From: Candidatus Barnesiella excrementavium
GTDB lineage: Bacteria > Bacteroidota > Bacteroidia > Bacteroidales > Barnesiellaceae
DNA length: 36,701 nt
Assembly (NCBI GenBank): GCA_019115485.1
Contig: DXDM01000058.1
Location: 1-36,701 of the forward strand
Direction of reading: 5' to 3'
In this document: in pieces, positions 24,865 through 32,405 of the stretch
How positions within the stretch are numbered: position 1 is the stretch's first letter
Layout of the letters: each line of letters begins with the position of its first letter
Made by a program: the position numbers and the translations under genes
Notes under the pieces: model-generated
Seen by the model: the letters and a program-made list of their open reading frames with translations, nothing else
Told to the model about the DNA's origin: nothing
Database searches by the model: none

Positions 24865-25746
24865 ATGGTAAAGAAAATTTTCGGAATCACGGCCATATGC
24901 CTCTCGGTCGCCCTGTGCGGGCTGGCGCAGGAGGGGCGCGTCGTCATCTTGCACACCAACGACACCCACAGCCAGATAGAACCCTTCGATCCGTCGCACA
25001 AAAGCTATGGCGGATTGGGCGGCGTGGTGCGTCGCATGGCTATCATCGACAGCATTCGCAGTGCCGAGCCCAACGTGCTGCTGGTCGATGCGGGCGACGC
25101 CATTCAGGGCACACCCTATTTCAACCTCTTCGGAGGTGATGTCGAATTCGAGGCGATGAACGCCATGGGCTACGATGTGCGCACGCTGGGCAACCACGAG
25201 TTCGACGCGGGCATGACGAAGCTCGCCGAGCTGGTCAAGCAATCGACGGCCGACTTCATCTCGACCAACTACGACCTGTCGGCCACACCGCTGGCCGGGC
25301 TGGTGAAGCCGTGGGTAATCCGCGAGATAGGCGGCTATCGGGTCGGCTTCCTGGCCCTGAACGTCAACCCCGAGAATCTGATTCCGGCCGAACTGTGTAA
25401 AGGGGTGGTATTTCACGACCCCATCGAGGCGGCCAACAAGACGGCCCGCCTGCTCAAAGAGAAGGGGGCCGATATCGTGGTGGTTCTTTCGCACCTGGGC
25501 TATTCGGCCGAGAATGCTTCCGACACGACCGATCCGCAGGTGGCTGCCGCCAGCAGTGACATCGACCTCATCATCGGCGGACACTCGCACACCGTGATTG
25601 ACCCCGAACGGATTGCAGCCGACCCCGAATCGGATACCCCTTATCGGGTGAAGAACCGGGAGGGCCGCGAGGTGGTCATCGCTCAAACCGGTATGGGCGG
25701 AGCCTATCTGGGCTACATCGTCATCGATCCTCATAAAAGTAAATAA
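24865..25746 (+). CDS. 5'-nucleotidase, metallophosphatase (catalytic) half
   Basis: A 293-residue exported enzyme half. The signal peptide (MVKKIFGITAICLSVALC...) is probably cut near residue 21. Calcineurin-like metal motifs follow in order: D33 and H35 in HTNDTHSQ, D75/D78 in VDAGDAIQG, N110-H111 in GNHEFD, then VLSHLG and GGHSHT. Two metal ions would hydrolyse extracytoplasmic nucleotides or cyclic nucleotides to nucleosides and phosphate. It ends after the catalytic domain (GGAYLGYIVID); the C-terminal substrate-specificity domain is encoded separately 18 bases downstream. Together they would match one classical UshA-type enzyme split in two. The promoter at 24790-24821 starts the operon. 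Confidence 0.92.
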   Translation: MVKKIFGITAICLSVALCGLAQEGRVVILHTNDTHSQIEPFDPSHKSYGGLGGVVRRMAIIDSIRSAEPNVLLVDAGDAIQGTPYFNLFGGDVEFEAMNAMGYDVRTLGNHEFDAGMTKLAELVKQSTADFISTNYDLSATPLAGLVKPWVIREIGGYRVGFLALNVNPENLIPAELCKGVVFHDPIEAANKTARLLKEKGADIVVVLSHLGYSAENASDTTDPQVAAASSDIDLIIGGHSHTVIDPERIAADPESDTPYRVKNREGREVVIAQTGMGGAYLGYIVIDPHKSK

Positions 25747-25764
25747 TTCCATTGCACACGACTT

Positions 25765-26535
25765 ATGAAAACAACACAGAAACACCTCTACACCATATTT
25801 GCGGCTGCGCTGCTCACCCTCTCGGCCTGCACCACGACCCGCACGGAATTTGACATCACCTCGCGGCTTATTCCCGTCGATGCCCATTGGGACCGGACGC
25901 CCGAGCCCGAGATGGAGGCGCTGGTAGCCCGGTACAAAACGAGTGTCGACAGCATCATGCATATCGTTATCGGCACAGCAGACCAATACATGGAGGCGGC
26001 CCGTCCCGGCTCCCTGCTCACCAACCTGACGGCCGATATCATCAAGAGCGAGGCGGCAAGCACTTTCGGCGAACCGGCCGACCTGGCCATCACCAACATC
26101 GGCGGCATACGCAACCCGCTGATGCAGGGCGAGATTACGCTCGGCACCGTCTACTCCATCTTCCCCTTCGACAACACGCTCTGCCTCATCAGGTTGAAGG
26201 GTAGCGACCTGCGTGCACTCTTCGACATCATCGCATCGCGGGGCGGCGAGGCCGTCAGCCACGAGGTGCGCATGACCCTGGCCGACGGGAAGGCTACCAA
26301 CCTCACTATCGACGGGATTCCTATCGACGACACCCGCATCTACTCGGTGGCCACCATCGACTACGTGGCCAACGGGGGCGACCACATGACCCCGTGTCTG
26401 AATGCAACCGAGCGGAAAAACAGCGCCACCTCCCTGCGCGACGCCGTCATCAACTACATCGAAAACGAAACCCGGGCACATCGCGCCATCTCGGCTCTGG
26501 ACGAGGTGCGCATCGCTCCGGCCAACCCTCAATAA
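25765..26535 (+). CDS. 5'-nucleotidase C-terminal domain lipoprotein
   Basis: A 256-residue lipoprotein with lipobox LLTLSAC (acceptor C22). It consists of the 5'-nucleotidase C-terminal domain, which binds the nucleotide base and closes over the active site in UshA-type enzymes. Visible blocks are GSLLTNLTADIIKSEAA, LAITNIGGIRNPL, GEITLGTVYSIFPFDNTL, LKGSDLRALFDIIA and VANGGDHMTPCL, the last two framing the base-stacking region. It has no metal-binding catalytic motifs of its own, so it must act with the preceding gene's product. Its own signal shows that the two halves are exported separately and perhaps held in different places, one free and one lipid-anchored. It is followed by the GH3 fusion gene after 6 bases. 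Confidence 0.9.
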   Translation: MKTTQKHLYTIFAAALLTLSACTTTRTEFDITSRLIPVDAHWDRTPEPEMEALVARYKTSVDSIMHIVIGTADQYMEAARPGSLLTNLTADIIKSEAASTFGEPADLAITNIGGIRNPLMQGEITLGTVYSIFPFDNTLCLIRLKGSDLRALFDIIASRGGEAVSHEVRMTLADGKATNLTIDGIPIDDTRIYSVATIDYVANGGDHMTPCLNATERKNSATSLRDAVINYIENETRAHRAISALDEVRIAPANPQ

Positions 26536-26541
26536 CGACTC

Positions 26542-29520
26542 ATGAAAAGACTGGCAGTATACACGGCACTTCTCCTCTCCCTGTTCGTCCCATCGGGGCA
26601 GGCGGCCGAACCGACCCTGCTACGGGAGGCCGACCGGCAAAAGATGGAACAATGGACCGACTCGGTATTCAACACCCTCTCGCCGGCAGAGCGCACGGCC
26701 CAGTTGTTTGTCATCACCGTGCGCAACAGCGACACGCCGCAAAACCGCCAGTCGCTGCGACGCCTGGTGCGGGAGTTGAAGGTAGGCGGACTGCTTTTCG
26801 ACTCGGGGTCGGTGCAGGACCAGGCGGCTCTCACCAACTACTGCCAGGCCTTGTCGAAGGTTCCCCTGCTCATGACCCTCGACGGCGAATGGGGGCTGGC
26901 CATGCGCCTGACCGACACTCCCAAATTCCCCTTCAACATGACGTTGGGAGCCGTTCAGGACGACTCGCTTCTCTATGAATACGGGCGGGCCGTAGGCCGA
27001 CAATGTCGTCGCATGGGCATACAGGTCAACTTTGCTCCGGTGCTCGACATCAACAGCAATCCCGGCAATCCGGTTATCGGCAAACGTTCGTTCGGGCAGG
27101 CGCTCGACAATGTCTCGGCCAAGGGTATCGCCTATGCGCGTGGACTCGAAGCCGAGGGGGTATTGTCGGTGGCTAAACACTTCCCGGGTCACGGCGACAC
27201 CTCGGAGGATTCGCACAACACGCTGCCGCTCGTGCCCCACAGCAAAGAGCGGCTTCTAAGCATGGAGATAGAGCCCTTCAAACGCTATGTCGACAGCGGG
27301 TTGTCGGGCATCATGGTGGGCCACCTGAATATTCCCGCGCTGGACCCCTCGGGTCGGCCGGCTTCGCTCTCGGGCGAAGTCGTTCACAATCTGCTGTGCG
27401 ACTCGCTGGGTTTCGGGGGGCTCGTCTTCACCGACGCCCTGAAAATGAAAGGGGCCTCTACCTTCGGCAACACGGCGCTGCTGGCCTTGCTGGCGGGTAA
27501 CGACATCGTGCTGAATCCCTCGAATCCCGAGGCTCAGCTTAAAGCCATCGCCCAGGCGGTAGCCGATGGCCAACTTTCGCAACAGTTCATCGACGAGAAA
27601 TGTAAAAAGATACTGCGGTACAAGTATGCGCTGGGACTGGACCGCCGGAAAGCCATCGACATGGAGCGGCTTGTGGCCGACTTGAACGCCCCCGAATACG
27701 AGGCGTTGAACCGCCGGCTCCACAGTGAGGCCCTCACCCTGCTGCACAACCGCCACCACGCGATACCCGTCACTCACCTGGGCAAGACGCGGATAGCCGT
27801 CGTATCGGTGGGGAGCGACACCCAATCGGTATTCCAGAAGACCACGGCACTCTACGCTCCCGGGTCGGGACGGTTCGACGATAGCACCGACCTGTCGCTG
27901 CTGCTCGACACCCTGCACCACTACGACCGGGTGATTGTGGCCATACACAGCGACAAGACACAGTACCGGGCCCGTATCGGGCGCCTCTGCCAAACGGGCA
28001 AGGCCATCGCCGTCTGCTTCTTCTCGCCCTACCAGATGAACCGGCTGGGACACGAGTTGGCCCACAACCGGGCTTTGCTGCTGGCTTACGAAGATACGCC
28101 GCTCATGCAGGAGTATGCCGCACAAGCAATCTTCGGCGGCTGTGCCATCAGGGGGAAACTGCCGGTTGAACTGGAAGGCGCCTTTGAACAGGGCGAGGGC
28201 ATACGCACCGAGAAGAGCCGCCTGGGCTACACTCTGCCCGAGGCCGTGGGTATGGACAGCCGACTGCTCGCGAAGGTCGACTCGATTATTGCCGAGGGTA
28301 TCGCACAAGAGGCCTTCCCGGGGTGCCAACTGCTGGTGGCCCGTCGGGGCGAGGTGGTCTGGAACAAGGCCTACGGCTATTTCGACTACGAAACCCACCG
28401 TCACCCCGTCGCTACCGACGACCTCTACGACCTGGCTTCGGTCTCGAAGGCTACGGGCACCTTGCCTGCCGTGATGAAGGCCTGCGACGACGGTGACATC
28501 GAACTGGAACGTCCCATGAGCCACTACTTCGCACCGCTGCGCAAGAGCGACAAGCGGAATCTTACCGTACGCCAGGCACTGCTCCACGAGACCGGTCTGC
28601 GTGCCTCGCTGCTCATGGCCCCCGTCCTCATAGACCCGACGAGTTTCACCCCTCCGCTTTTCAAACGCCAGCCGGACGTTACCTGTTCGATACCAATCGA
28701 TGCCTGTACCTTTGCCAACCGTCACGCCCGGCTGCGCACCGACCTCGTCGCTACGCAACCCTCCGCAAAGTTTCCCATCGAGATTGCCCGCGGGGTATAT
28801 GGCGCCGCGTCACTCCCCGATACCCTGATTGCCCGCATCATCGCCACTCCACTGCGCCGCTCGAAGCGCTACCTGTACAGCTGTCTCAACTTCATTCTCC
28901 TGAAAGAGACGGTCGAGAGTGCCACGGGCGAACCGATGGACCAGTATCTGCACAAACACATCTACGCCCCGCTGGGCATGGCGACCACGGGATACCGTCC
29001 GCTCGACCGGTTCCCCGTCGAACGGATAGCCCCTACCGAGCACGATTACTTCTACCGCCGACAACTGCTCGACGGCTATGTGCATGACGAGACGGCCGCC
29101 TTCTTCGGCGGCGTGCAGGGCAACGCCGGTCTCTTCTCCTGTGCCAACGACCTGGCCAAACTCTGCCAGATGTGGCTCAACAACGGTTCGTATGGAGGGG
29201 AACAGATTCTGTCGGCCGAAACCGTGCATCGCTTCCTGACCGAGAAGAGTGCCACCAGCCGTCGCGGACTGGGCTTTGACAAACCCGACACGGAAAACCC
29301 CGAGAAGAGCCCCACTGCCCTTGAAGCCTCGGCCGCTACCGTGGGGCACCTGGGATTTACCGGCACCTGCTTCTGGATAGACCCCGAGCAGGAGCTCATC
29401 TACATCTTCCTCTGCAACCGCATCTACCCCTCGCGCACGCACGATGCCCTGGCCGAACTCAACGTGCGGCCCGAACTCTTCTCGGCCATCTACCGGGCCA
29501 TCACAGATTATTCAAAGTAG
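26542..29520 (+). CDS. Glycoside hydrolase family 3 / serine hydrolase (beta-lactamase-fold) fusion
   Basis: A 992-residue exported two-enzyme protein. After a signal peptide (to about residue 22), a GH3 N-terminal domain carries KHFPGHGDTSEDSH (K212-H213 to about 225), the NagZ-type catalytic loop, and the nucleophile D298 in FTDALKMKGA. This indicates beta-N-acetylhexosaminidase activity, probably on peptidoglycan fragments. A linker domain follows (about 400-570), then a beta-lactamase/DD-peptidase-fold domain with S633-x-x-K636 (LASVSK), Y779-S-C-L-N and a H936-L-G third motif. Such fusions are common in Bacteroidales. The pairing suggests wall-muropeptide turnover, with the second half an esterase or peptidase of unknown substrate. 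Its last 13 bases overlap the end of the converging PorT gene. Codons of this operon end in C more often than those of minus-strand neighbours. Confidence 0.92.
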   Translation: MKRLAVYTALLLSLFVPSGQAAEPTLLREADRQKMEQWTDSVFNTLSPAERTAQLFVITVRNSDTPQNRQSLRRLVRELKVGGLLFDSGSVQDQAALTNYCQALSKVPLLMTLDGEWGLAMRLTDTPKFPFNMTLGAVQDDSLLYEYGRAVGRQCRRMGIQVNFAPVLDINSNPGNPVIGKRSFGQALDNVSAKGIAYARGLEAEGVLSVAKHFPGHGDTSEDSHNTLPLVPHSKERLLSMEIEPFKRYVDSGLSGIMVGHLNIPALDPSGRPASLSGEVVHNLLCDSLGFGGLVFTDALKMKGASTFGNTALLALLAGNDIVLNPSNPEAQLKAIAQAVADGQLSQQFIDEKCKKILRYKYALGLDRRKAIDMERLVADLNAPEYEALNRRLHSEALTLLHNRHHAIPVTHLGKTRIAVVSVGSDTQSVFQKTTALYAPGSGRFDDSTDLSLLLDTLHHYDRVIVAIHSDKTQYRARIGRLCQTGKAIAVCFFSPYQMNRLGHELAHNRALLLAYEDTPLMQEYAAQAIFGGCAIRGKLPVELEGAFEQGEGIRTEKSRLGYTLPEAVGMDSRLLAKVDSIIAEGIAQEAFPGCQLLVARRGEVVWNKAYGYFDYETHRHPVATDDLYDLASVSKATGTLPAVMKACDDGDIELERPMSHYFAPLRKSDKRNLTVRQALLHETGLRASLLMAPVLIDPTSFTPPLFKRQPDVTCSIPIDACTFANRHARLRTDLVATQPSAKFPIEIARGVYGAASLPDTLIARIIATPLRRSKRYLYSCLNFILLKETVESATGEPMDQYLHKHIYAPLGMATTGYRPLDRFPVERIAPTEHDYFYRRQLLDGYVHDETAAFFGGVQGNAGLFSCANDLAKLCQMWLNNGSYGGEQILSAETVHRFLTEKSATSRRGLGFDKPDTENPEKSPTALEASAATVGHLGFTGTCFWIDPEQELIYIFLCNRIYPSRTHDALAELNVRPELFSAIYRAITDYSK

Positions 29521-30296
29521 AACGAAAGCACCACCATGTTGGAGGTAGCCTTTTTCAAGGATTGGGTAAAGCGGATATCGGCAGGATCTCTCAAATCGTT
29601 GCGCTTGCGATTAATCACATCGGTAAGCCCGAAGCAGAATTTCAGTTCGGGAATCAGTTTGAAATAGGGCAGATAGAGGTCACACCCGAAACCAATGGTC
29701 AGATACCCGTCGAAGGTATTCAGTTTGAGCAGGTCGTTCCGTTTCTTCGACACGTCGGCCGTAGCCATCACACCGCCTATCAGATAGGGCCGATAGTTGT
29801 TGCAGCGCTCGGCGCTGAACTTCAACTCGACAGGCAGTACGATATAGTTCGACTTCAAGTCCTGAGTCCGGTATTCCTGCGTATTCGACTCCCGGTATTT
29901 CACCACCTTGTTGCCGAAGAAGATACCCGGCGACACCCGCAGGTTGAGGTATTGGCACAGGTAGAGGTCGGCCATGAGGTTCACGTTGAAGCCCGGCGAA
30001 AAATCGGGAATATCCATGTACCAGCTTTCGCCGCTCCCGGTCACGAATCCCGAGTGGACGAAAGTCATGTCCTGCACATGGGTACCGATGGAGAAACCCA
30101 GGTGCAGCAGCTTGTAGTCGGCATAGGGCAGATTCTGCACCTTGCGGGGCTGCGCCCACACCGTGCCGCCTACCAGCGACAGGAGCACAACCACCCCGGC
30201 ACACCACCGCGCGGCCGATATTCTGCACGAGAATATCCGCTGCCGCAGAGAATTGCTATGTAGCCTTTGGTTCATCATCGGGTAACTATCTATCAA
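29508..30296 (-). CDS. porT: PorT family outer-membrane protein
   Basis: A 262-residue exported beta-barrel-type protein. The long basic N-terminus and hydrophobic core end in a signal-peptidase site near TVWA-Q. The mature part begins QNLPYADYKLLHLGFSIGTHVQDM and continues WYMDIPDFSPGFNVNLMADLYLCQYLNLRVSPGIFFG, then YIVLPVELKFS, NNYRPYLIGG, LPYFKLIPELKFCFGL and a final LSFYFE. These are the signature stretches of PorT, an outer-membrane component required for type IX secretion in Porphyromonas. Bacteroidales without a working type IX system also keep homologues, so function is not proven. In-frame ATGs also occur at 30278 and 30275, the last giving a more usual signal length. It converges on the GH3 fusion gene with a 13-base overlap and no visible terminator between. 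Confidence 0.87.
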   Translation of the reverse strand: MIDSYPMMNQRLHSNSLRQRIFSCRISAARWCAGVVVLLSLVGGTVWAQPRKVQNLPYADYKLLHLGFSIGTHVQDMTFVHSGFVTGSGESWYMDIPDFSPGFNVNLMADLYLCQYLNLRVSPGIFFGNKVVKYRESNTQEYRTQDLKSNYIVLPVELKFSAERCNNYRPYLIGGVMATADVSKKRNDLLKLNTFDGYLTIGFGCDLYLPYFKLIPELKFCFGLTDVINRKRNDLRDPADIRFTQSLKKATSNMVVLSFYFE

Positions 30297-30364
30297 ACGG
30301 AAAAACCGCCTTGATATTGTTTCGCAAGAATTCTATTTACGCCAGAATTTATCCCCCCATTTTT

Positions 30365-30394
30365 TTTGCAATCGCAATAAAAGTACTACATTTG
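30365..30394 (+). promoter_or_regulatory. Promoter of the ferredoxin gene
   Basis: TTTG at 30365-30368 and TACATTTG at 30387-30394 are 18 bases apart, a full Bacteroidetes-type promoter. The leader to the ATG at 30440 is about 40 bases and AT-rich. Confidence 0.75.
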
Positions 30395-30439
30395 TGCTGC
30401 AATTAGATCTAATTATTTCAAACTAAAAACTACAAAACA

Positions 30440-30607
30440 ATGGCTTACGTAATTAATGACAACTGTGTTGCTTGCGGTTCTTGCATTAGCGAGTGCCCGG
30501 TAGAAGCTATCTCGGAAGGCGATATCTACAAAATCGATCCTGAAAAATGCTTGAGTTGCGGAACTTGCGCCGAGGTTTGTCCTAACGACGCTATCCACGA
30601 AGCATAA
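30440..30607 (+). CDS. 2[4Fe-4S] ferredoxin
   Basis: A 55-residue electron carrier. Two complete cluster motifs are visible: C9-x2-C12-x2-C15-x3-C19-P and C37-x2-C40-x2-C43-x3-C47-P. Each three-cysteine group and the distal fourth cysteine from the other motif hold one [4Fe-4S] cluster, as in clostridial-type ferredoxins. The length is exactly that family's. It would shuttle electrons at low potential in anaerobic metabolism, for example with pyruvate:ferredoxin oxidoreductase or hydrogenase, but partners cannot be read here. It has its own strong promoter and terminator, so it is a single-gene unit. Confidence 0.97.
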   Translation: MAYVINDNCVACGSCISECPVEAISEGDIYKIDPEKCLSCGTCAEVCPNDAIHEA

Positions 30608-30632
30608 GAAGCACACACGTGAAAAATTAAAG

Positions 30633-30666
30633 AAAGGGCCGTGTCTCATCGAGACACGGCCCTTTT
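30633..30666 (+). terminator. Terminator of the ferredoxin gene
   Basis: A perfect 15-bp stem (30633-30647 with 30651-30665) of high GC content, with a T-run in the right arm and just after it. Confidence 0.94.
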
Positions 30667-30702
30667 CATGTTTATTACCTATTTAAAAATCGTTCCCGTC
30701 CC

Positions 30703-30740
30703 AAAAATAAAAAACGTGACGGCTCTTGCGAGCGGTCACG
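30703..30740 (-). terminator. Terminator of rplU-rpmA
   Basis: The minus strand forms a stem CGTGAC-x-GCTC/GAGC-x-GTCACG with one internal mismatch (30715-30740), followed by a T-rich run (complement of 30703-30714). It lies 31 bases beyond the rpmA stop and back to back with the ferredoxin terminator. Confidence 0.85.
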
Positions 30741-30770
30741 CTTTCTATGAATGAGGTTATAACTTTTTAA

Positions 30771-31034
30771 TCAGTTATTGTCTGCCGGTACAACCGATAC
30801 ATACGAACGGTTCTCCTGACGTTTACGGAATACTACCGTACCGTTTACCAAAGCAAACAGGGTGTGGTCTTTGCCCATACCCACGTTTTCACCCGGGTGA
30901 TGAACTGTACCTCTCTGACGTACCAAGATGTTCCCGGCTTTGGCATATTGGCCACCGAAAATTTTGATACCCAATCGTTTGCTTTCCGATTCACGACCGT
31001 TCTTAGAACTACCAACACCTTTCTTATGTGCCAT
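30771..31034 (-). CDS. rpmA: 50S ribosomal protein L27 (bL27)
   Basis: An 87-residue ribosomal protein of the large subunit near the peptidyl-transferase centre. The opening [21 protein letters not shown] and the core [33 protein letters not shown] match bL27 throughout. The N-terminus lacks the cleavable leader seen in Firmicutes. It follows rplU by 21 bases on the minus strand, the usual bacterial rplU-rpmA pair. A terminator follows. Confidence 0.98.
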   Translation of the reverse strand: MAHKKGVGSSKNGRESESKRLGIKIFGGQYAKAGNILVRQRGTVHHPGENVGMGKDHTLFALVNGTVVFRKRQENRSYVSVVPADNN

Positions 31035-31055
31035 TTTCTTAGAAGTTTAATAGGG

Positions 31056-31391
31056 TTAAGCAACAATTTCTTTAACTAACACTTCGGTGAAATATTGACG
31101 GTGACCGTTCAAGCGACGATAACCTTTTCTTCTTTTCTTCTTGAAAACAAGAATTCTTTCACCTTTCACGAGGCCTTTCTTACCGTATCCGTCGTTCGAA
31201 ACAACCTCGCATACGACCTTCGCACCTTCTACGGTGGGAGTGCCCACGGTTACTGCTCCGTCTTTGTCGACGAGCAACACTTTGTCAAATTCGAGAACGG
31301 CGCCATGCTCTGCTCCCAAATAGTGGACAAACAATTTCTTTCCGTTTTCTACCTTGAATTGTTGTCCTTGAATTTCAACAATAACGTACAT
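31056..31391 (-). CDS. rplU: 50S ribosomal protein L21 (bL21)
   Basis: A 111-residue large-subunit protein that contacts 23S rRNA domain [16 protein letters not shown] at the start, then KVLLV, the [11 protein letters not shown] block and the basic [17 protein letters not shown] tail, are diagnostic of bL21. It is transcribed first, before rpmA. A near-perfect promoter at 31476-31507 gives a leader of roughly 75 bases. Confidence 0.98.
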   Translation of the reverse strand: MYVIVEIQGQQFKVENGKKLFVHYLGAEHGAVLEFDKVLLVDKDGAVTVGTPTVEGAKVVCEVVSNDGYGKKGLVKGERILVFKKKRRKGYRRLNGHRQYFTEVLVKEIVA

Positions 31392-31475
31392 TTTTACTTG
31401 TTCTTTTTACGTTTATCTCTGCCGGGCGGGGTCGATGCCGACACCTCTTTTTGAGCCCATATCAGAATCAGCCCA

Positions 31476-31507
31476 CAAAAGTACGATAAATTTTTGTTCC
31501 CCACAAA
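31476..31507 (-). promoter_or_regulatory. Promoter of rplU-rpmA
   Basis: The minus strand has TTTG (31507-31504), 20 bases, then TACTTTTG (31483-31476): both elements match the consensus exactly. Confidence 0.8.
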
Positions 31508-31667
31508 TATTAGCTTCATTTTCTCTGCAATGTGAATTAAAAATAGCCTTAATATTTGGCTGTGTGGCAAAAAAGTTGTTACTTTGTACCGCTTTTCGTA
31601 ATCTCTGGCAGGAAAAGTGGCCTGTTACATTACGTTTCATTATAAACATTTTAAATAGCTATTGAAA

Positions 31668-32015
31668 ATGGATTTAGTTAAGATTGCAGAAGAAGCATTC
31701 GCATGCGGTAAAGAGCACCCCGATTTTCGCAGTGGTGACACGATTACCGTATCTTACCGTATCAAAGAGGGTAACAAAGAGCGTATCCAGCAATTCCGCG
31801 GTGACGTTATCCGCATCTCGGGTCACGGTAACAAAAAGCGTTTCACGGTTCGCAAGATGTCGGGCAACGTGGGTGTAGAGAGAATCTTCCCCATCGAGTC
31901 GCCGTTCATCGAAGAGATCGTAATCAACCGTCGTGGTAAAGTGCGTCGCGCCAAATTGTACTATCTGCGTGCACTCACCGGTAAAAAAGCCCGTATCAAG
32001 GAGAAGAGAGTTTAA
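31668..32015 (+). CDS. rplS: 50S ribosomal protein L19 (bL19)
   Basis: A 115-residue large-subunit protein at the 30S-50S interface. [42 protein letters not shown] and the [11 protein letters not shown] end are diagnostic of bL19. The ATG at 31668 is chosen; an in-frame TTG two codons upstream (31662) is not needed. It stands alone, not with rimM/trmD, and has its own terminator. It is divergent from rplU with a 276-base gap that holds the rplU promoter; the plus-strand promoter is not clear, with only an imperfect TTACTTTG at 31579-31586. Confidence 0.98.
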   Translation: MDLVKIAEEAFACGKEHPDFRSGDTITVSYRIKEGNKERIQQFRGDVIRISGHGNKKRFTVRKMSGNVGVERIFPIESPFIEEIVINRRGKVRRAKLYYLRALTGKKARIKEKRV

Positions 32016-32034
32016 TCTCTTTTCCGAGGCATAT

Positions 32035-32076
32035 AAAAACCGCATCGAGCAATCGGTGCGGTTTTTATTTTTTTCT
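32035..32076 (+). terminator. Terminator of rplS
   Basis: A 14-bp stem AAAAACCGCATCGA/TCGGTGCGGTTTTT (one wobble) with a 4-nt loop (32049-32052), followed by atttttttct, starts 19 bases after the rplS stop. Confidence 0.94.
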
Positions 32077-32171
32077 CCTGGTGGAGCAGGGGTGTGTCGG
32101 GGGCGCGGCGTGTATGGTTTGTACAGTTGTTTAAAGGAATATCGGTTGTCTCTTAACGAATGAAAATAAAT

Positions 32172-32202
32172 TTTGCGATGCCCGTGGTTTGCACTATCTT
32201 TG
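32172..32202 (+). promoter_or_regulatory. Promoter of gpmI
   Basis: TTTG at 32172-32175 and TATCTTTG at 32195-32202 are separated by 19 bases, both perfect. Transcription from here would make a leader of about 195 bases before gpmI. Confidence 0.75.
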
Positions 32203-32405
32203 CAGTGTTTATGCGGGGCGGAGTGTCCGCGGTGGGGCGCAGCAGTGTAGCTCTTGACGGACAGCCCCTTGACAATGCGACAATTTGACAGACCGGGGCC
32301 GCGAAGAGGCGGCGGGCTGTGAATAATGCGGTGGGTCGGAACGATTCCGGCACTGTTTTTGTCGGTAACAGAACAGAAGATAAATAACTCTAAATAATAG
32401 AAGAG
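32203..32405 (+). other. Long GC-rich 5' leader of gpmI with a small ORF
   Basis: The gap 32016-32405 holds the rplS terminator, the gpmI promoter and this leader; no gene of usual size is visible. The leader is GC-rich in a way not seen in other upstream regions of the window. It can fold locally: GCCGC-gaagag-GCGGC near 32300, and TCGGAA-cga-TTCCGG near 32337. A 25-codon ORF, 32211-32288, begins within a few bases of the predicted transcript start, so it would be almost leaderless. I recognise no riboswitch family. It might be a regulatory leader or simply untranslated filler. Confidence 0.4.

Noticed and set aside
24671..24871. 66-codon plus-strand frame between the aroA and nucleotidase operons
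   Set aside because: It runs across a strong promoter and into the next start codon, and shows no domain or signal peptide.
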